A stretch of DNA of 64,000 bases, taken from Amycolatopsis sacchari. Its GTDB lineage: Bacteria; Actinomycetota; Actinomycetes; Mycobacteriales; Pseudonocardiaceae. The DNA lies in assembly GCF_900114035.1 (NCBI RefSeq), contig NZ_FORP01000006.1:1-64000 (forward strand). The letters run 5' to 3'. How positions within the stretch are numbered: the first letter of the stretch is position 1; every line of letters starts with the position of its first letter. Below, one piece after another: positions 19,555-27,998 of the stretch. The notes beneath the pieces were generated by a model, which did not search any database, was not told the origin of the DNA, and worked only from the letters and a program-made list of their open reading frames with translations. A program made the position numbers and the translations under genes.

Positions 19555-20411
19555 TCGTAGCTGTAGAAGCCGCGGCCGCTCTTCTTGCCGAGCAGCCCCG
19601 CGTCCACCATGCGCAGCAGCAGCGGCGGCGCCGCGTACAGCGGCTCCTTGAACTCCTCGTACATCGAGTCGGCGATAAACTTGACCGTGTCGAGGCCGAT
19701 CAGGTCGGACAGCCGCAGCGGGCCCATCGGGTGCGCGGTGCCCTTCTCCATGCCGCGGTCGATGTCCTCGGCGGTGGCGAAGCCGGACTCGACCATCCGG
19801 ATGGCGGAGAGCAGGTACGGCACCAGCAGGGCGTTGACGATGAAGCCGGCGCGGTCCTGCGCGCGGATCACGGTCTTGCCGAGCATGGCGGTGGCGTGCT
19901 CCTCGGCGCGCTTGACCGTTTCCTCGCTGGTCAGCAGCGACGGCACCAGCTCGACGAGCGGCAGCACGGGCACCGGGTTGAAGAAGTGGATGCCGAGGAC
20001 CTGTGCGGGCCGCTCGGTGGCGCGCGCCAGCTTCACGATGGGGATCGACGACGTGTTGGAGGCGAGGATCGCGTCCGGCCGCCGCACCACCTTGTCCAGC
20101 GAGCGGAAGATGTCGACCTTCGCGGCCTCGTTCTCCACGACGGCTTCCACGACGAGGTCACGGTCGGCGAAGGACTCCAGTTCCGTGGTGAACCGCAGCC
20201 TGCCCAGGACGGCTTCGAGGTCGGACTCGGCGAGCTTGCCGCTGCGGACGGCACGCTGGAGCGACTTCTCGATGCGCCCACGACCGGCGTCCAGCGCTGC
20301 CTGGCTGACCTCGGTGACGACGACGTCGGCACCCGCTCGCGCGTGCACCTCCGCGATCCCCGAGCCCATGAGCCCGGCGCCGACCACACCGACGCGCTGG
20401 ATGTCCGCCAC
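19551..20411 (-). CDS. 3-hydroxyacyl-CoA (3-hydroxybutyryl-CoA) dehydrogenase
   Basis: 286 residues, the single-function HbdA/PaaH/FadB2 type. The NAD-binding loop is GVVGAGLMGSGIAEVHARAG. The catalytic His lies in GIHFFNPVPVLPLVE; the Ser/Asn segment is ILASNTSSIPI; the C-terminal domain has TAHPMGPLRLSDLIGLD. It oxidises (S)-3-hydroxyacyl-CoA with NAD in fatty-acid, butyrate or aromatic acid degradation. The GTG at 20411 follows a very strong AAGGAGG, so translation should be efficient. First gene of a two-gene operon. Confidence 0.93.
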   Translation of the reverse strand: MADIQRVGVVGAGLMGSGIAEVHARAGADVVVTEVSQAALDAGRGRIEKSLQRAVRSGKLAESDLEAVLGRLRFTTELESFADRDLVVEAVVENEAAKVDIFRSLDKVVRRPDAILASNTSSIPIVKLARATERPAQVLGIHFFNPVPVLPLVELVPSLLTSEETVKRAEEHATAMLGKTVIRAQDRAGFIVNALLVPYLLSAIRMVESGFATAEDIDRGMEKGTAHPMGPLRLSDLIGLDTVKFIADSMYEEFKEPLYAAPPLLLRMVDAGLLGKKSGRGFYSYE

Positions 20412-20490
20412 GAAAACCTCCTTGTTCAGGTGGCCTCGCAGCGAGGTGTCCGCGAGGCGCCGGTCAACCGACCCAGGGCACCACGAGGAA

Positions 20491-20529
20491 CGAGGGCGGG
20501 TTCCGGAAGCTCCCCGGAGCCCACCCTCG
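20491..20529 (-). terminator. Terminator-like hairpin downstream of the DUF3073 gene
   Basis: A 16 bp stem with one mismatch (20491-20506 with 20514-20529, 7 nt loop) lies between the DUF3073 stop and the start of the dehydrogenase operon. No long T run follows. Confidence 0.6.
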
Positions 20530-20543
20530 TGCCTCGTCGGACG

Positions 20544-20729
20544 TCAACGACGGTAGTCGTCGTACTCGTCCGCGTACGGGTCCTCGTACTTGTCGTCCTC
20601 GTCGTGGGAGTTCTGAGAGGATTTACCTGACAGCTCGCGCTGCAAAGCATCGAAGTCCGTGTCGTGAGTGCTGTATTTGAGCTCCCGCGCCACCTTCGTC
20701 TGCTTGGCCTTAGCCCGGCCGCGCCCCAT
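20544..20729 (-). CDS. DUF3073 protein
   Basis: 61 residues. It begins MGRGRAKAKQTKVARELKYS, the diagnostic start of this small, highly charged actinobacterial family (Rv0810c in M. tuberculosis, from memory), and ends in an acidic, Tyr-rich tail. The function is unknown; the basic N-terminus suggests nucleic acid or ribosome binding, which is inference. The ATG at 20729 has GAGGGGG upstream and a good hairpin terminator follows. Confidence 0.9.
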   Translation of the reverse strand: MGRGRAKAKQTKVARELKYSTHDTDFDALQRELSGKSSQNSHDEDDKYEDPYADEYDDYRR

Positions 20730-20925
20730 GGCTCGACCCCCTCGCACAGGGACGGGGCGGCCGGGGGAAACGGCGGCCCCGTATCGTTCGACAACTATTT
20801 CCTGTCCACACCGTACCTTGTCAGAGGGGGAGAATGCGACGTGGCATCTCCTCTCGTGGCGAGTGTCTCTCCGGGTTCGCGTGGTCGGTGCACCGGGAAG
20901 TCCGCCGACGTGCCACGATTCAACC

Positions 20926-21819
20926 GTGCTCCGACCGATCGTGGCCTACCTGAGGGTGTACGAGCCCCTGTCCGCCTTCGGCGAACCCCCTTCTGAGCAG
21001 CTGGAGAAGGCGGTCGAGGCGGCGACGCTGTCGCGGGCCACGGTGGGCGAGCGCGAGCAGTGCATGTGGCTCAAATCACAGGTGGCCGTGCCGGTGCGGC
21101 TGTTGCCCGCCGAGCTGGCCAACGGCAAGCCCGCGCCCAGCACCGGAACCGACGTCCTGGTGCTCGACCCGGAAGACGTGCCCGGCGAGGTCGGCCCGGG
21201 TCCGCTGGTGTGCCCGCTGGAACTGCGGGCCCGCTCGGCGGCCGCGCTGGTCGGCTTCCTGGGGGACGCGCCACCCGCGCTCGCCGCGACGGTCCTCGAC
21301 GCGAGCGGGGTGACGCCGGAGAAGGTGCGCTCCAGGACGACGGCGGCGCTGGGCGGCCTGCCGAAGGCCGCGGTGCACGTCCTGTCGACGACGTGGACGG
21401 TGCCGCTGCCGTGGTTCGCACTCGTCGACCCGGCGGAGCGCAGGCTGAACCTCGGCACCGGCCAGGACGACCCGGCACGCGAGTTGTCGTGGCGCGTCTC
21501 GATGTCCGACGCGCTGACCCGCGCGGCGGAGGCGAGGGAACTGGTCGAGAACACCCTCGGCGATTCGGGTCCGGCGAGGATCCTGGAGGAGACCGAGCGC
21601 TGGCTGACGAACTTCGACCCGCGCTCAGCGGTCGAGCTCGACTACGGCGGCCTCGTGCAGCTGATCGCCGACCCGATCCTCGAGTCGGACACCTCGGCCG
21701 AAGAGGTGCACAGCATCCTGGACGCCCTGCGCACCGGCAACGTCGAGCAACTGGCAGAGCTGTTCAACGACCTCCGCGAGTACTGGAGCGAGCTGGCAGC
21801 ACGGGAACACTTCAACTAG
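20926..21819 (+). CDS. Conserved actinobacterial hypothetical protein
   Basis: 297 residues, soluble, with no signal peptide or membrane segment. It starts VLRPIVAYLRVYEPLSAF. I do not recognise the family. The composition is that of a folded protein rich in Leu, Ala and acidic residues, with a helical C-terminal third (SDALTRAAEARELVENTL, then TSAEEVHSILDALRTGNVEQ). The GTG at 20926 has CACGAT six nt upstream and no ribosome site, so leaderless expression is likely. Its neighbours are DUF3073 and the anti-sigma factor RsiG. Confidence 0.72.
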   Translation: MLRPIVAYLRVYEPLSAFGEPPSEQLEKAVEAATLSRATVGEREQCMWLKSQVAVPVRLLPAELANGKPAPSTGTDVLVLDPEDVPGEVGPGPLVCPLELRARSAAALVGFLGDAPPALAATVLDASGVTPEKVRSRTTAALGGLPKAAVHVLSTTWTVPLPWFALVDPAERRLNLGTGQDDPARELSWRVSMSDALTRAAEARELVENTLGDSGPARILEETERWLTNFDPRSAVELDYGGLVQLIADPILESDTSAEEVHSILDALRTGNVEQLAELFNDLREYWSELAAREHFN

Positions 21820-21863
21820 CAGCACGACGCGAGCAGGGTGGCCCCCAAGCAGGGCCCCAGGAT

Positions 21864-22445
21864 TCAATCCTCGTCGCGGGCTCGTTCCGCGGCCAGCAGG
21901 TCGTCCACCGAGGCCACCCGGTCGCGGTACCGCGTGGCGATCTCCGAGTTGAACAGGTCGACCACCGCCTGCACCTCACGGCGGCGGGCCGACACCGAGG
22001 ACTCCTCCTCGCCGTACACGCGCAGGGTCTCGGCCAGCTTCTCGTCCGACAGCGCGCCCACGTCGGTCAGGTCCGAGTTGCCGACCAGCGCCTCCGCCTG
22101 CCGCCGGTGCTCGCCGGCCCGCGACGGCTCCAGCGGCTGGTGCCGCCCCGAACCCCGTGGCCGCAGCGCGTTGTCGGACAGGATGGTGGCCAGCTGGTCC
22201 ACGATGCTGCTCTGCCCGCCGGTGCTGCGCCGCCGCTGCTCGGCCTTCACGATGTCGATGCGGGCGTGCAGGAGCCGGCGCAGGTACGACAGGTCCGTCT
22301 CCTCCTGCGCGGCCTCGTCCCGCCGCTCCCGCAGCTCCTCCAGCGAGAGCGCGCCGGGGTCGCGCACGTAGGCGGGGTCCAGGACGCGGTCGATGCGACG
22401 ACGTCCACCCGGCCGGACTTCGATCACGCGCACATCCTGCTCCAT
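21864..22445 (-). CDS. rsiG: RsiG-family anti-sigma factor with c-di-GMP-binding signature
   Basis: 193 residues, largely coiled coil. RsiG of Streptomyces holds the sporulation sigma factor WhiG inactive when loaded with c-di-GMP; the ligand is bound through two E(X)3S(X)2R(X)3Q(X)3D motifs on antiparallel helices. Both are visible here. Helix one has E49, S53, R56, H60 and D64 (Gln replaced by His); helix two has E148, S152, R155, Q159 and D163, an exact match. The family is often labelled aerial mycelium formation protein. No whiG is in the window, but a GGDEF protein is encoded at 52875-53612. The start at 22445 is an ATG whose ribosome site is not strong. Confidence 0.85.
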   Translation of the reverse strand: MEQDVRVIEVRPGGRRRIDRVLDPAYVRDPGALSLEELRERRDEAAQEETDLSYLRRLLHARIDIVKAEQRRRSTGGQSSIVDQLATILSDNALRPRGSGRHQPLEPSRAGEHRRQAEALVGNSDLTDVGALSDEKLAETLRVYGEEESSVSARRREVQAVVDLFNSEIATRYRDRVASVDDLLAAERARDED

Positions 22446-22469
22446 CGGGCGGCGTGACGCCAGGGCGGG

Positions 22470-23597
22470 TCAGCCCCGCAGCCGCGCCGCGGCCTCCCGG
22501 CCCGCACCCACGTGTTCGACCGGTACCGAGTCCGGGTCGATGGCAGCCTGCACCACCCTGTCCTCGTCGCCAGCCAGCAGTTCAGCTTCCATCGGCGTCG
22601 ACCGCTTGAGCAGCGCCAACGCCACCGGGCCCAGCTCGTGGTGCTGCGCCACGCTGCCGACGCGGCCCACCACCCGCTCGCCGAGGCGCACCGGGTCCCC
22701 GGTCTCCGGGTAGACCTCGGGCGAACCGTCGAGGTGCAGCAGCACCATCAGGCGCGGGGGACGGCCGACGTTGAAGACCTTCGCCACCGTCTCCTGCCCC
22801 CGGTAGCAGCCCTTCGCGACGTGCGCGGCCGAGCCGATCCAGCCGACCTCGTGCGGGATGGTGCGCTCGTCGGTGTCCACGCCCATTCGGGGCCGCAGCG
22901 ACTCGACGCGCAGCGCGTCGAACGCCCAGCTGCCCGCCGGGCGCGCGCCCGCGTCGGTGATCCGCCGCCACCAGCCGGCCAGCTCAGCCCTCGGCACCAC
23001 GAGGTCCACGCTCGACCGCCCCGGCCACGGCATCCGCCGGGCGAACCCGCCCTCCAGCGGCGACACCGCGTACGGCTCCGCGCCCAGCGAAATGTCCAAA
23101 GCGGACAGCACGCGGTCGGTCTCCGGGCCCAGCAGGGTCAGCACCGCGAGCTCACCCGTGACGTCGGAGATCTCGACCTTCGACCAGAACTTCATGGCCT
23201 CCAGGTACTCGCGCAGCGTCTGCGGCCCGCCCTTCGGCAACGCGCTCGTCGCCTTCGCGCCCGGGTCGGAGTCGAGGTACACGGCCTCGCCGACGTGGGC
23301 GAGGACCATGTGCGTGTCGATGTGGCCCTGGCTGTCGAGCACCAGCGCCTCGGTGCCGCTGCCCTCGGCGAGTTCCGTGACGTGCTGCGAGATCACCAGG
23401 TGCAGCCACGACAACCGCTCCGGCCCCGCCACCTTCAGCACCTCGCGGTGCGAGCGGTCCACGACGGCGACACCGCGGGTGGCGGTGCGCTGCTCGGCGA
23501 ACGGGTCACCCCAGTGCCAGGGCACCCCCTGTTCCGGGTTGCCGTCCGGGGCGGCGACCGCGCCAGGAGCCTCGAGGAGCGGCGACAAGTACGTCAT
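22470..23597 (-). CDS. ygfZ: YgfZ/GcvT-family folate-binding protein
   Basis: 375 residues. The signature KGCYRGQETVAKV is present near residue 270. YgfZ proteins use tetrahydrofolate to support assembly or repair of certain iron-sulfur enzymes, such as MiaB. The N-terminal GcvT-like fold (VDRSHREVLKVAG) is clear. The ATG at 23597 has TAACAT 7 nt upstream, so it is probably leaderless, and it is divergent from pabC with only 31 bp between the two start codons. The ygfZ-pabC pairing is widespread in Actinobacteria (Rv0811c and Rv0812, from memory). Confidence 0.92.
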   Translation of the reverse strand: MTYLSPLLEAPGAVAAPDGNPEQGVPWHWGDPFAEQRTATRGVAVVDRSHREVLKVAGPERLSWLHLVISQHVTELAEGSGTEALVLDSQGHIDTHMVLAHVGEAVYLDSDPGAKATSALPKGGPQTLREYLEAMKFWSKVEISDVTGELAVLTLLGPETDRVLSALDISLGAEPYAVSPLEGGFARRMPWPGRSSVDLVVPRAELAGWWRRITDAGARPAGSWAFDALRVESLRPRMGVDTDERTIPHEVGWIGSAAHVAKGCYRGQETVAKVFNVGRPPRLMVLLHLDGSPEVYPETGDPVRLGERVVGRVGSVAQHHELGPVALALLKRSTPMEAELLAGDEDRVVQAAIDPDSVPVEHVGAGREAAARLRG

Positions 23598-23599
23598 GC

Positions 23600-23628
23600 C
23601 TCCGATGTTAGGTGAGTACGGTGACCCC
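23600..23628. promoter_or_regulatory. Back-to-back leaderless promoters of ygfZ and pabC
   Basis: TAACAT on the minus strand (23610-23605) ends 7 nt before the ygfZ ATG, and TACGGT on the plus strand (23617-23622) ends 6 nt before the pabC ATG. The two -10 elements are 6 bp apart, so polymerases cannot occupy both at once. Confidence 0.5.
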
Positions 23629-24477
23629 ATGCGCGTACTCGCTTTCCTCGACGGAACCCTCGCGAACCCGGAGGACCCGCACATCCGGGTCGACGACCTG
23701 AGCGTCCAGCGCGGCGACGGCATCTTCGAGACCGTGCTCGCCGTCGGCGGGCAGCCGCGGGAGCTGCGGCCGCACCTCGACCGGCTGGCCCGCTCCGCGT
23801 CGATGCTCGACCTGCCGGAGCCGGACGACGCGGCGTTCGAGCGCACGGTCCGGCTGGTGTTGGACAACTGGACCGGCGGGGACGAGTGCGCGATCAAGCT
23901 GGTCTACAGCCGCGGTGTCGACGGTGATCCCGAGACCAAACCCACCGCGTTCGTGCTGGCCATCCCGATCGGCGAGAAGATCAAACAGGCCCGCGCCGAG
24001 GGTGTTTCCGTCGTGACGCTGGAGCGCGGCATCGACCCGGGGCTGGCCGAGCGCGCGCCGTGGTTGCTGCTGGGCGCGAAGTCCCTGTCCTACGCGGTCA
24101 ACATGGCCGCCGGGCGCGAGGCGGCCCGCCGTGGCGCGGACGACGTGGTGTTCCTGGCGACGGACGGGTCGGTGCTCGAAGGCCCGACGTCGAACGTGAT
24201 CATCGCGCGTGGCCGCACGCTGTACACGCCGCCGGCGACGATCGGCATCCTGCCCGGCACGACACAGGCCGCGGTGTTCCGCGGCGCCGAACGGGCGGGC
24301 TGGACGACCAAGATCGAACCCCTGACGGCGGAGGACCTGCGGGACAACGACGGGCTGTTCCTGGCGTCGTCCGTGCGGAAGCTGACCAGGGTGCACACGC
24401 TCGACGGCGAGCGACTGCCGGACTCCGGCGCGGTGCACGCGGAGCTGGCGAAGGCGTACGAGGACGTCTACGCCTGA
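23629..24477 (+). CDS. pabC: Class IV aminotransferase, aminodeoxychorismate lyase-like
   Basis: 282 residues. Fold-type IV PLP enzyme: the VQRGDGIFETVLAV segment, the PLP Lys in LLGAKSLSYAVNMAA and the EGPTSNVIIA phosphate-binding region are seen. PabC releases p-aminobenzoate from aminodeoxychorismate for folate; some relatives are D-amino acid or branched-chain aminotransferases. The neighbouring folate-dependent YgfZ supports the folate role, but substrate specificity cannot be read from the sequence. TACGGT lies 6 nt before the ATG (leaderless). Its end overlaps the convergent pxpC by 10 bp. Confidence 0.85.
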   Translation: MRVLAFLDGTLANPEDPHIRVDDLSVQRGDGIFETVLAVGGQPRELRPHLDRLARSASMLDLPEPDDAAFERTVRLVLDNWTGGDECAIKLVYSRGVDGDPETKPTAFVLAIPIGEKIKQARAEGVSVVTLERGIDPGLAERAPWLLLGAKSLSYAVNMAAGREAARRGADDVVFLATDGSVLEGPTSNVIIARGRTLYTPPATIGILPGTTQAAVFRGAERAGWTTKIEPLTAEDLRDNDGLFLASSVRKLTRVHTLDGERLPDSGAVHAELAKAYEDVYA

Positions 24478-25319
24478 GCCCGGAAGCGCACGGTGGTGCC
24501 GGGGCGCGCCTGCGCGAGGGCGGGCAGCGCCCCCGGCGCCACGACCCCGATGACCGGGTACCCCCCGGTCGTCGGGTGATCGGCGAGGAACACGACGGGC
24601 AGTCCGCTGGGCGGCACCTGGATCGCACCGGTGATCAGGCCTTCGCTCGGCAGCTCGCCCTCACGCGCACGCCGCAGCGGGGCGCCGTCGAGACGCAGGC
24701 CCACCCGGTTTGACTCCGGCGTGACGGTCCACGGCACGGCCAGCTGTGCTGCCGGTTCGGGGAACCAGTCGTCGCGCGGGCCCAGGTGCACGGGCACCAC
24801 CAGCTCCTCCGGCGGCCGCAGCGCGGCCAGCTCGTCCTCGCCGGTGGGGATGCCCCGCGCTTCGCCCAGCGGCAGCACGTCCCCGGCCTTCAGCGGCTCG
24901 GGTCCGATGCCCGACAGCACGTCACGGGAACGGCTGCCCAGCTCGGGTTCGACCGCGATACCGCCGGAAACCGCCAGGTAGCACCGAAGTCCGGCGGAGA
25001 GCGGCGAAACTTCCAGCCGCTGCCCGGCGGTCAGGTGCACAGGCGTGTGGGAACCGACCTCACGGCCGTCGACGGCCACCCGCACCGGCGGGCCGGTCAC
25101 CGCGACCGTGCACGAGGAACCCGCGCGCACGACCAGCCCGCCGAGCAGCGACTCGATCCCGGCGCAGCCCTCGTCGTTGCCGACCAGCCGGTTCGCCAGC
25201 CGCAGCGCGGGCACGTCGAGCGCGCCGGACGGCGGCACGCCGAGGTGTGCGTGGCCCGGCCTGCCGAGGTCCTCGACGAGCGCGGCGGGGCCCGGCTCGA
25301 CGATCTCGATCGTCCTCAC
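24468..25319 (-). CDS. pxpC: 5-oxoprolinase subunit C (KipA / biotin-dependent carboxyltransferase family)
   Basis: 283 residues. Typical start VEPGPAALVEDLGRPGHAHLGVPPSGALD and end FLADHPTTGGYPVIGVV. With PxpA and PxpB it forms the prokaryotic ATP-dependent 5-oxoprolinase, which opens pyroglutamate to glutamate. Start GTG at 25319 overlaps the stop of pxpB in GTGA. No pxpA (LamB/YcsF) gene is in the window. Confidence 0.92.
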   Translation of the reverse strand: MRTIEIVEPGPAALVEDLGRPGHAHLGVPPSGALDVPALRLANRLVGNDEGCAGIESLLGGLVVRAGSSCTVAVTGPPVRVAVDGREVGSHTPVHLTAGQRLEVSPLSAGLRCYLAVSGGIAVEPELGSRSRDVLSGIGPEPLKAGDVLPLGEARGIPTGEDELAALRPPEELVVPVHLGPRDDWFPEPAAQLAVPWTVTPESNRVGLRLDGAPLRRAREGELPSEGLITGAIQVPPSGLPVVFLADHPTTGGYPVIGVVAPGALPALAQARPGTTVRFRAQA

Positions 25320-25927
25320 GACGCGCTCCGGAAGCGCACGCGGTCGCCGGGCGCGAGCAACGCGGGGCGCTCCGCACGCGGGTCGAACAACACGGTTTCG
25401 GTGTGCCCCAGCAATCGCCAGCCCCCGGGGGACGAGCGCGGGTAGACCCCGGTGAACTCGCCCGCCAGACCCACGGATCCGGCGGGCACCTTCGTCCTCG
25501 GAGTGTCCAAACGCGACTGCCGCAGGGGCTCGGGCAGCCCGGTGAGGTACGCGAAACCCGGCGCGAAACCCGTGAACGCCACGGTGTACTCGGCGCTCGT
25601 GTGCAGGCGGACGACCTCCTCGACGGAGATGCCAGCGGTTTCGGCGACCAGCGGCAGGTCCTCGCCCTCGTAGTGCACGACCAGCTCGACCTCACGCGGG
25701 TCGGCGCTCGGCGGGTGCGCCAGGTCCGCGGCCTCGACCGCCTGCCGCGCCTCCTGCAGCGCCCCGGTCCCCGGTCGCGCGACGACCAGCACCGAGCGGG
25801 CGCCCGGCACGATCTCGACGACGTCCGGCAGCCGCGCGGCGGCGACGGTCGCCCTGACCGCGCTCATCTCGCTCAGCGAACCGCACTCGACGAGCGCGGC
25901 GTGCGGCCCGTAGGGCAGCCAGCGCAC
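25316..25927 (-). CDS. pxpB: 5-oxoprolinase subunit B (KipI / allophanate hydrolase subunit 1 family)
   Basis: 203 residues. The family pattern is clear: FTGFAPGFAYLTGLPEPL, then TKVPAGSVGLAGEFTGVYP and GGWRLLGHT. It partners PxpC, encoded immediately downstream. The GTG at 25927 overlaps the stop codon of the nitrobindin gene (TAGTG), so the three genes form a tight operon. Confidence 0.92.
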   Translation of the reverse strand: MRWLPYGPHAALVECGSLSEMSAVRATVAAARLPDVVEIVPGARSVLVVARPGTGALQEARQAVEAADLAHPPSADPREVELVVHYEGEDLPLVAETAGISVEEVVRLHTSAEYTVAFTGFAPGFAYLTGLPEPLRQSRLDTPRTKVPAGSVGLAGEFTGVYPRSSPGGWRLLGHTETVLFDPRAERPALLAPGDRVRFRSAS

Positions 25928-26541
25928 TAGCCGACCACGCGCCGCAGGTAGGCGGAAACGTGCGGCTGCATCGGCTCGCCCACCATGGCCCGCTCCTCGA
26001 CGTACCCGAGGTCGCCGTTGTTGACCAGGCCGTACAGCCGCTGCGCGCCGGTGACCTCCTTGGCGCTGGCCGTGCGGACCACCGCGTCGGTGCCCAGCTC
26101 CCACGAGGTCTGGTTGCGCGGCTTGCCGTAGAAGATCTCCATGATGCCGCTGGAGTGCGTGAGCAGCAGCTCGATCGTGTCGTCGGCCTGCGGGCGCCAC
26201 CAGCCGACCTCGCGGGCGGCGGGACGGATCACCGCGCCCTCGTCGTCGAGCAGCCACGAGCGCGATTCGTGGTAGAGGAACGGCCTGCCGTCGTGCGCGA
26301 TCGTGAGCTGCTGGGCGAAGCGGACCGGCTTCTCCATCGTGGAGTAGTTGATCTCGCCCTCGCCGCGCCACACGCCGACCAGCGGCAGCAGCGCGAGGCA
26401 GGCGTCGTTGAGGTTCGGGCCCTGGCGCAGGTTCGCGGTGTCACCGGGGATCGGCAGGTCCTCGAACTGGGGCAGGTTGCGGTCGCGGGTACTCGCCGCC
26501 CGCTCCTCGGCGGCTTGGATCGCTTCGTCGCCGCTGCTCAT
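25927..26541 (-). CDS. Nitrobindin-like heme-binding protein (DUF1794, FABP-like beta barrel)
   Basis: 204 residues. Ten-stranded barrel family related to THAP4 and M. tuberculosis Rv0813c. The GVWRGEGEINY motif (GxWxGxG) starts the barrel, and the His near the end (QPHVSAYLRR) is the expected proximal heme ligand. Nitrobindins bind ferric heme and isomerise peroxynitrite or sense NO. Placement before pxpB/pxpC in one overlapping operon is unusual and gives no obvious functional link. A small membrane-protein gene lies 9 bp upstream. Confidence 0.9.
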   Translation of the reverse strand: MSSGDEAIQAAEERAASTRDRNLPQFEDLPIPGDTANLRQGPNLNDACLALLPLVGVWRGEGEINYSTMEKPVRFAQQLTIAHDGRPFLYHESRSWLLDDEGAVIRPAAREVGWWRPQADDTIELLLTHSSGIMEIFYGKPRNQTSWELGTDAVVRTASAKEVTGAQRLYGLVNNGDLGYVEERAMVGEPMQPHVSAYLRRVVG

Positions 26542-26550
26542 GGCCTCGTC

Positions 26551-26649
26551 TCAGCGCTGGTCGGCGTACAGCCGGTAGATGACGTAGATCGTGAACCACA
26601 CGACGGCGACACCGGCGAGCACCAGCAGGGTCGTAAAGAGAGCTTCCAC
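26551..26649 (-). CDS. Small single-pass membrane protein
   Basis: A 32-residue frame running from a GTG at 26649: a short acidic start (MEAL), a membrane segment (TTLLVLAGVAVVWFTIYVIY) and a basic tail (RLYADQR). It is supported by TATTCT on the minus strand ending 7 nt before the GTG (leaderless promoter) and by its tight spacing, 9 bp, to the nitrobindin gene. The function is unknown; such peptides often modulate a membrane partner. Confidence 0.6.
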   Translation of the reverse strand: MEALFTTLLVLAGVAVVWFTIYVIYRLYADQR

Positions 26650-26678
26650 GTCGAGCAGAATAACCCGCTGCCTTTCGC

Positions 26679-27998
26679 TCAGCCTGCCCGCACCGTGGTG
26701 GCGAGCGCCACGGTGACGATCGCGCTCGCCACGCCGGCGATCACGAACCCGGCGGCGAAGTCCGCGGTCGCCGACGCCACGGTGCCGAGGACCGCGATGC
26801 CGAGCGCGGTCCCCGTCTGCCGGGCCGTGTTCACGGTCGCCGACGCGATCCCCGACCGCTCACGCGGCGCCGCCCCGATCGCGGCGAGGTTGGTGGGCGG
26901 CAGCGCGAGCCCCATCCCCGCGCCGAGCAGGACGAACAGGACCACGAGCACCGGGTACGACGTCGAGGCGTCCAGCACCGGCAGCACCAGCAGCGCCACC
27001 GTGCACAGCGCGTACCCGCCCAGCAGGCTCACCCGGTGCGGCAGGCGCCCGGTGAGGACCGAGGCCAGCGCCGTCGCCGACATCATCGGCAGGAACCACA
27101 GCCCCGCCTCGGTGGCCGACACGCCCCGCACGGTCTGCAGGTAGAGCGAGAGCAGGAAATATCCGCCGTAGGACGCCGCGCCGAGCACGAAGGAAGCGAC
27201 GTTGACGACCGAGAAGGCCGCACGGCGGAACAACGCGACCGGCAGCATCGGCCGCGGCGACCGCCGTTCCACCGCGACGAACGCGGCGAGGCAGAGCAGC
27301 CCGGCGGCCAGGCAGCACAGCACCGTGGCATCCGCCCAGCCCGCGTGCCCCGCTTCGATCACGGCGTAGACGACCAGCCCCGTCCACGCGACGGCGAGCA
27401 CCTGCCCCGCCGGGTCCAGCGCCGTGTGCTCGGGGTCGGCCGACTCCTCGATGGCCCGGCGGCCGGCGACGAGCGCGACGACGCCCAACGGCAGGTTGAG
27501 CAGGAAGATGCTGCGCCAGCCGAACGCGTCGGTCAGCGGGCCGCCCAGCAGCGGTCCGACGACGAACCCGAGGCCACCGACCAGACCGCCGATCCCGAGC
27601 ATCCGGGCCCGCTCACGGGGATCCGGGAACGCCTGCGCGATGAGGGAGAGCCCGCCGGGCACGAGCACCGAGGCACCCGCGCCCTGCAGCACCCGTGCGG
27701 CGACGAGCCAGCCCGTGTCCGGGGCGAGCGCGCAACCCGCCGAGGCGAGCGTGAACACCACCAGGCCGGCGAGGAACGCCTTCTTGCGGCCGTAGCGGTC
27801 GCCCAGCGCGCCGCCGGTGAGCATGACCGTCGCGAGCGCCACCACGTACCCGTCGAGCACCCACTGGAGGCCGGCCAGCGAGCCGCCGATCGAGGGCAGT
27901 GCGAGCGTGACGACGCTCGCGTCCAGCATGGCCATGAACGTCGCGAGCAGGACGGCGACGAGCATCGCCTTCTTGGTAACGGTTTTCGTTCCAGTCAT
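26679..27998 (-). CDS. MFS drug-efflux transporter (DHA2-like)
   Basis: 439 residues with about 12-14 membrane segments. The N-terminal motif MAMLDASVVTLALPSIGGSL, loop 2-3 motif GALGDRYGRKKAF and the GGPLTDAFGWRSIFLLNLPLG segment are those of DHA2/EmrB-type proton-driven exporters. It is divergent from a MerR regulator, with a classical MerR promoter (19 bp spacer) in front. The ATG at 27998 lies 6 nt from the CAGGCT -10 element. Confidence 0.9.
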   Translation of the reverse strand: MTGTKTVTKKAMLVAVLLATFMAMLDASVVTLALPSIGGSLAGLQWVLDGYVVALATVMLTGGALGDRYGRKKAFLAGLVVFTLASAGCALAPDTGWLVAARVLQGAGASVLVPGGLSLIAQAFPDPRERARMLGIGGLVGGLGFVVGPLLGGPLTDAFGWRSIFLLNLPLGVVALVAGRRAIEESADPEHTALDPAGQVLAVAWTGLVVYAVIEAGHAGWADATVLCCLAAGLLCLAAFVAVERRSPRPMLPVALFRRAAFSVVNVASFVLGAASYGGYFLLSLYLQTVRGVSATEAGLWFLPMMSATALASVLTGRLPHRVSLLGGYALCTVALLVLPVLDASTSYPVLVVLFVLLGAGMGLALPPTNLAAIGAAPRERSGIASATVNTARQTGTALGIAVLGTVASATADFAAGFVIAGVASAIVTVALATTVRAG

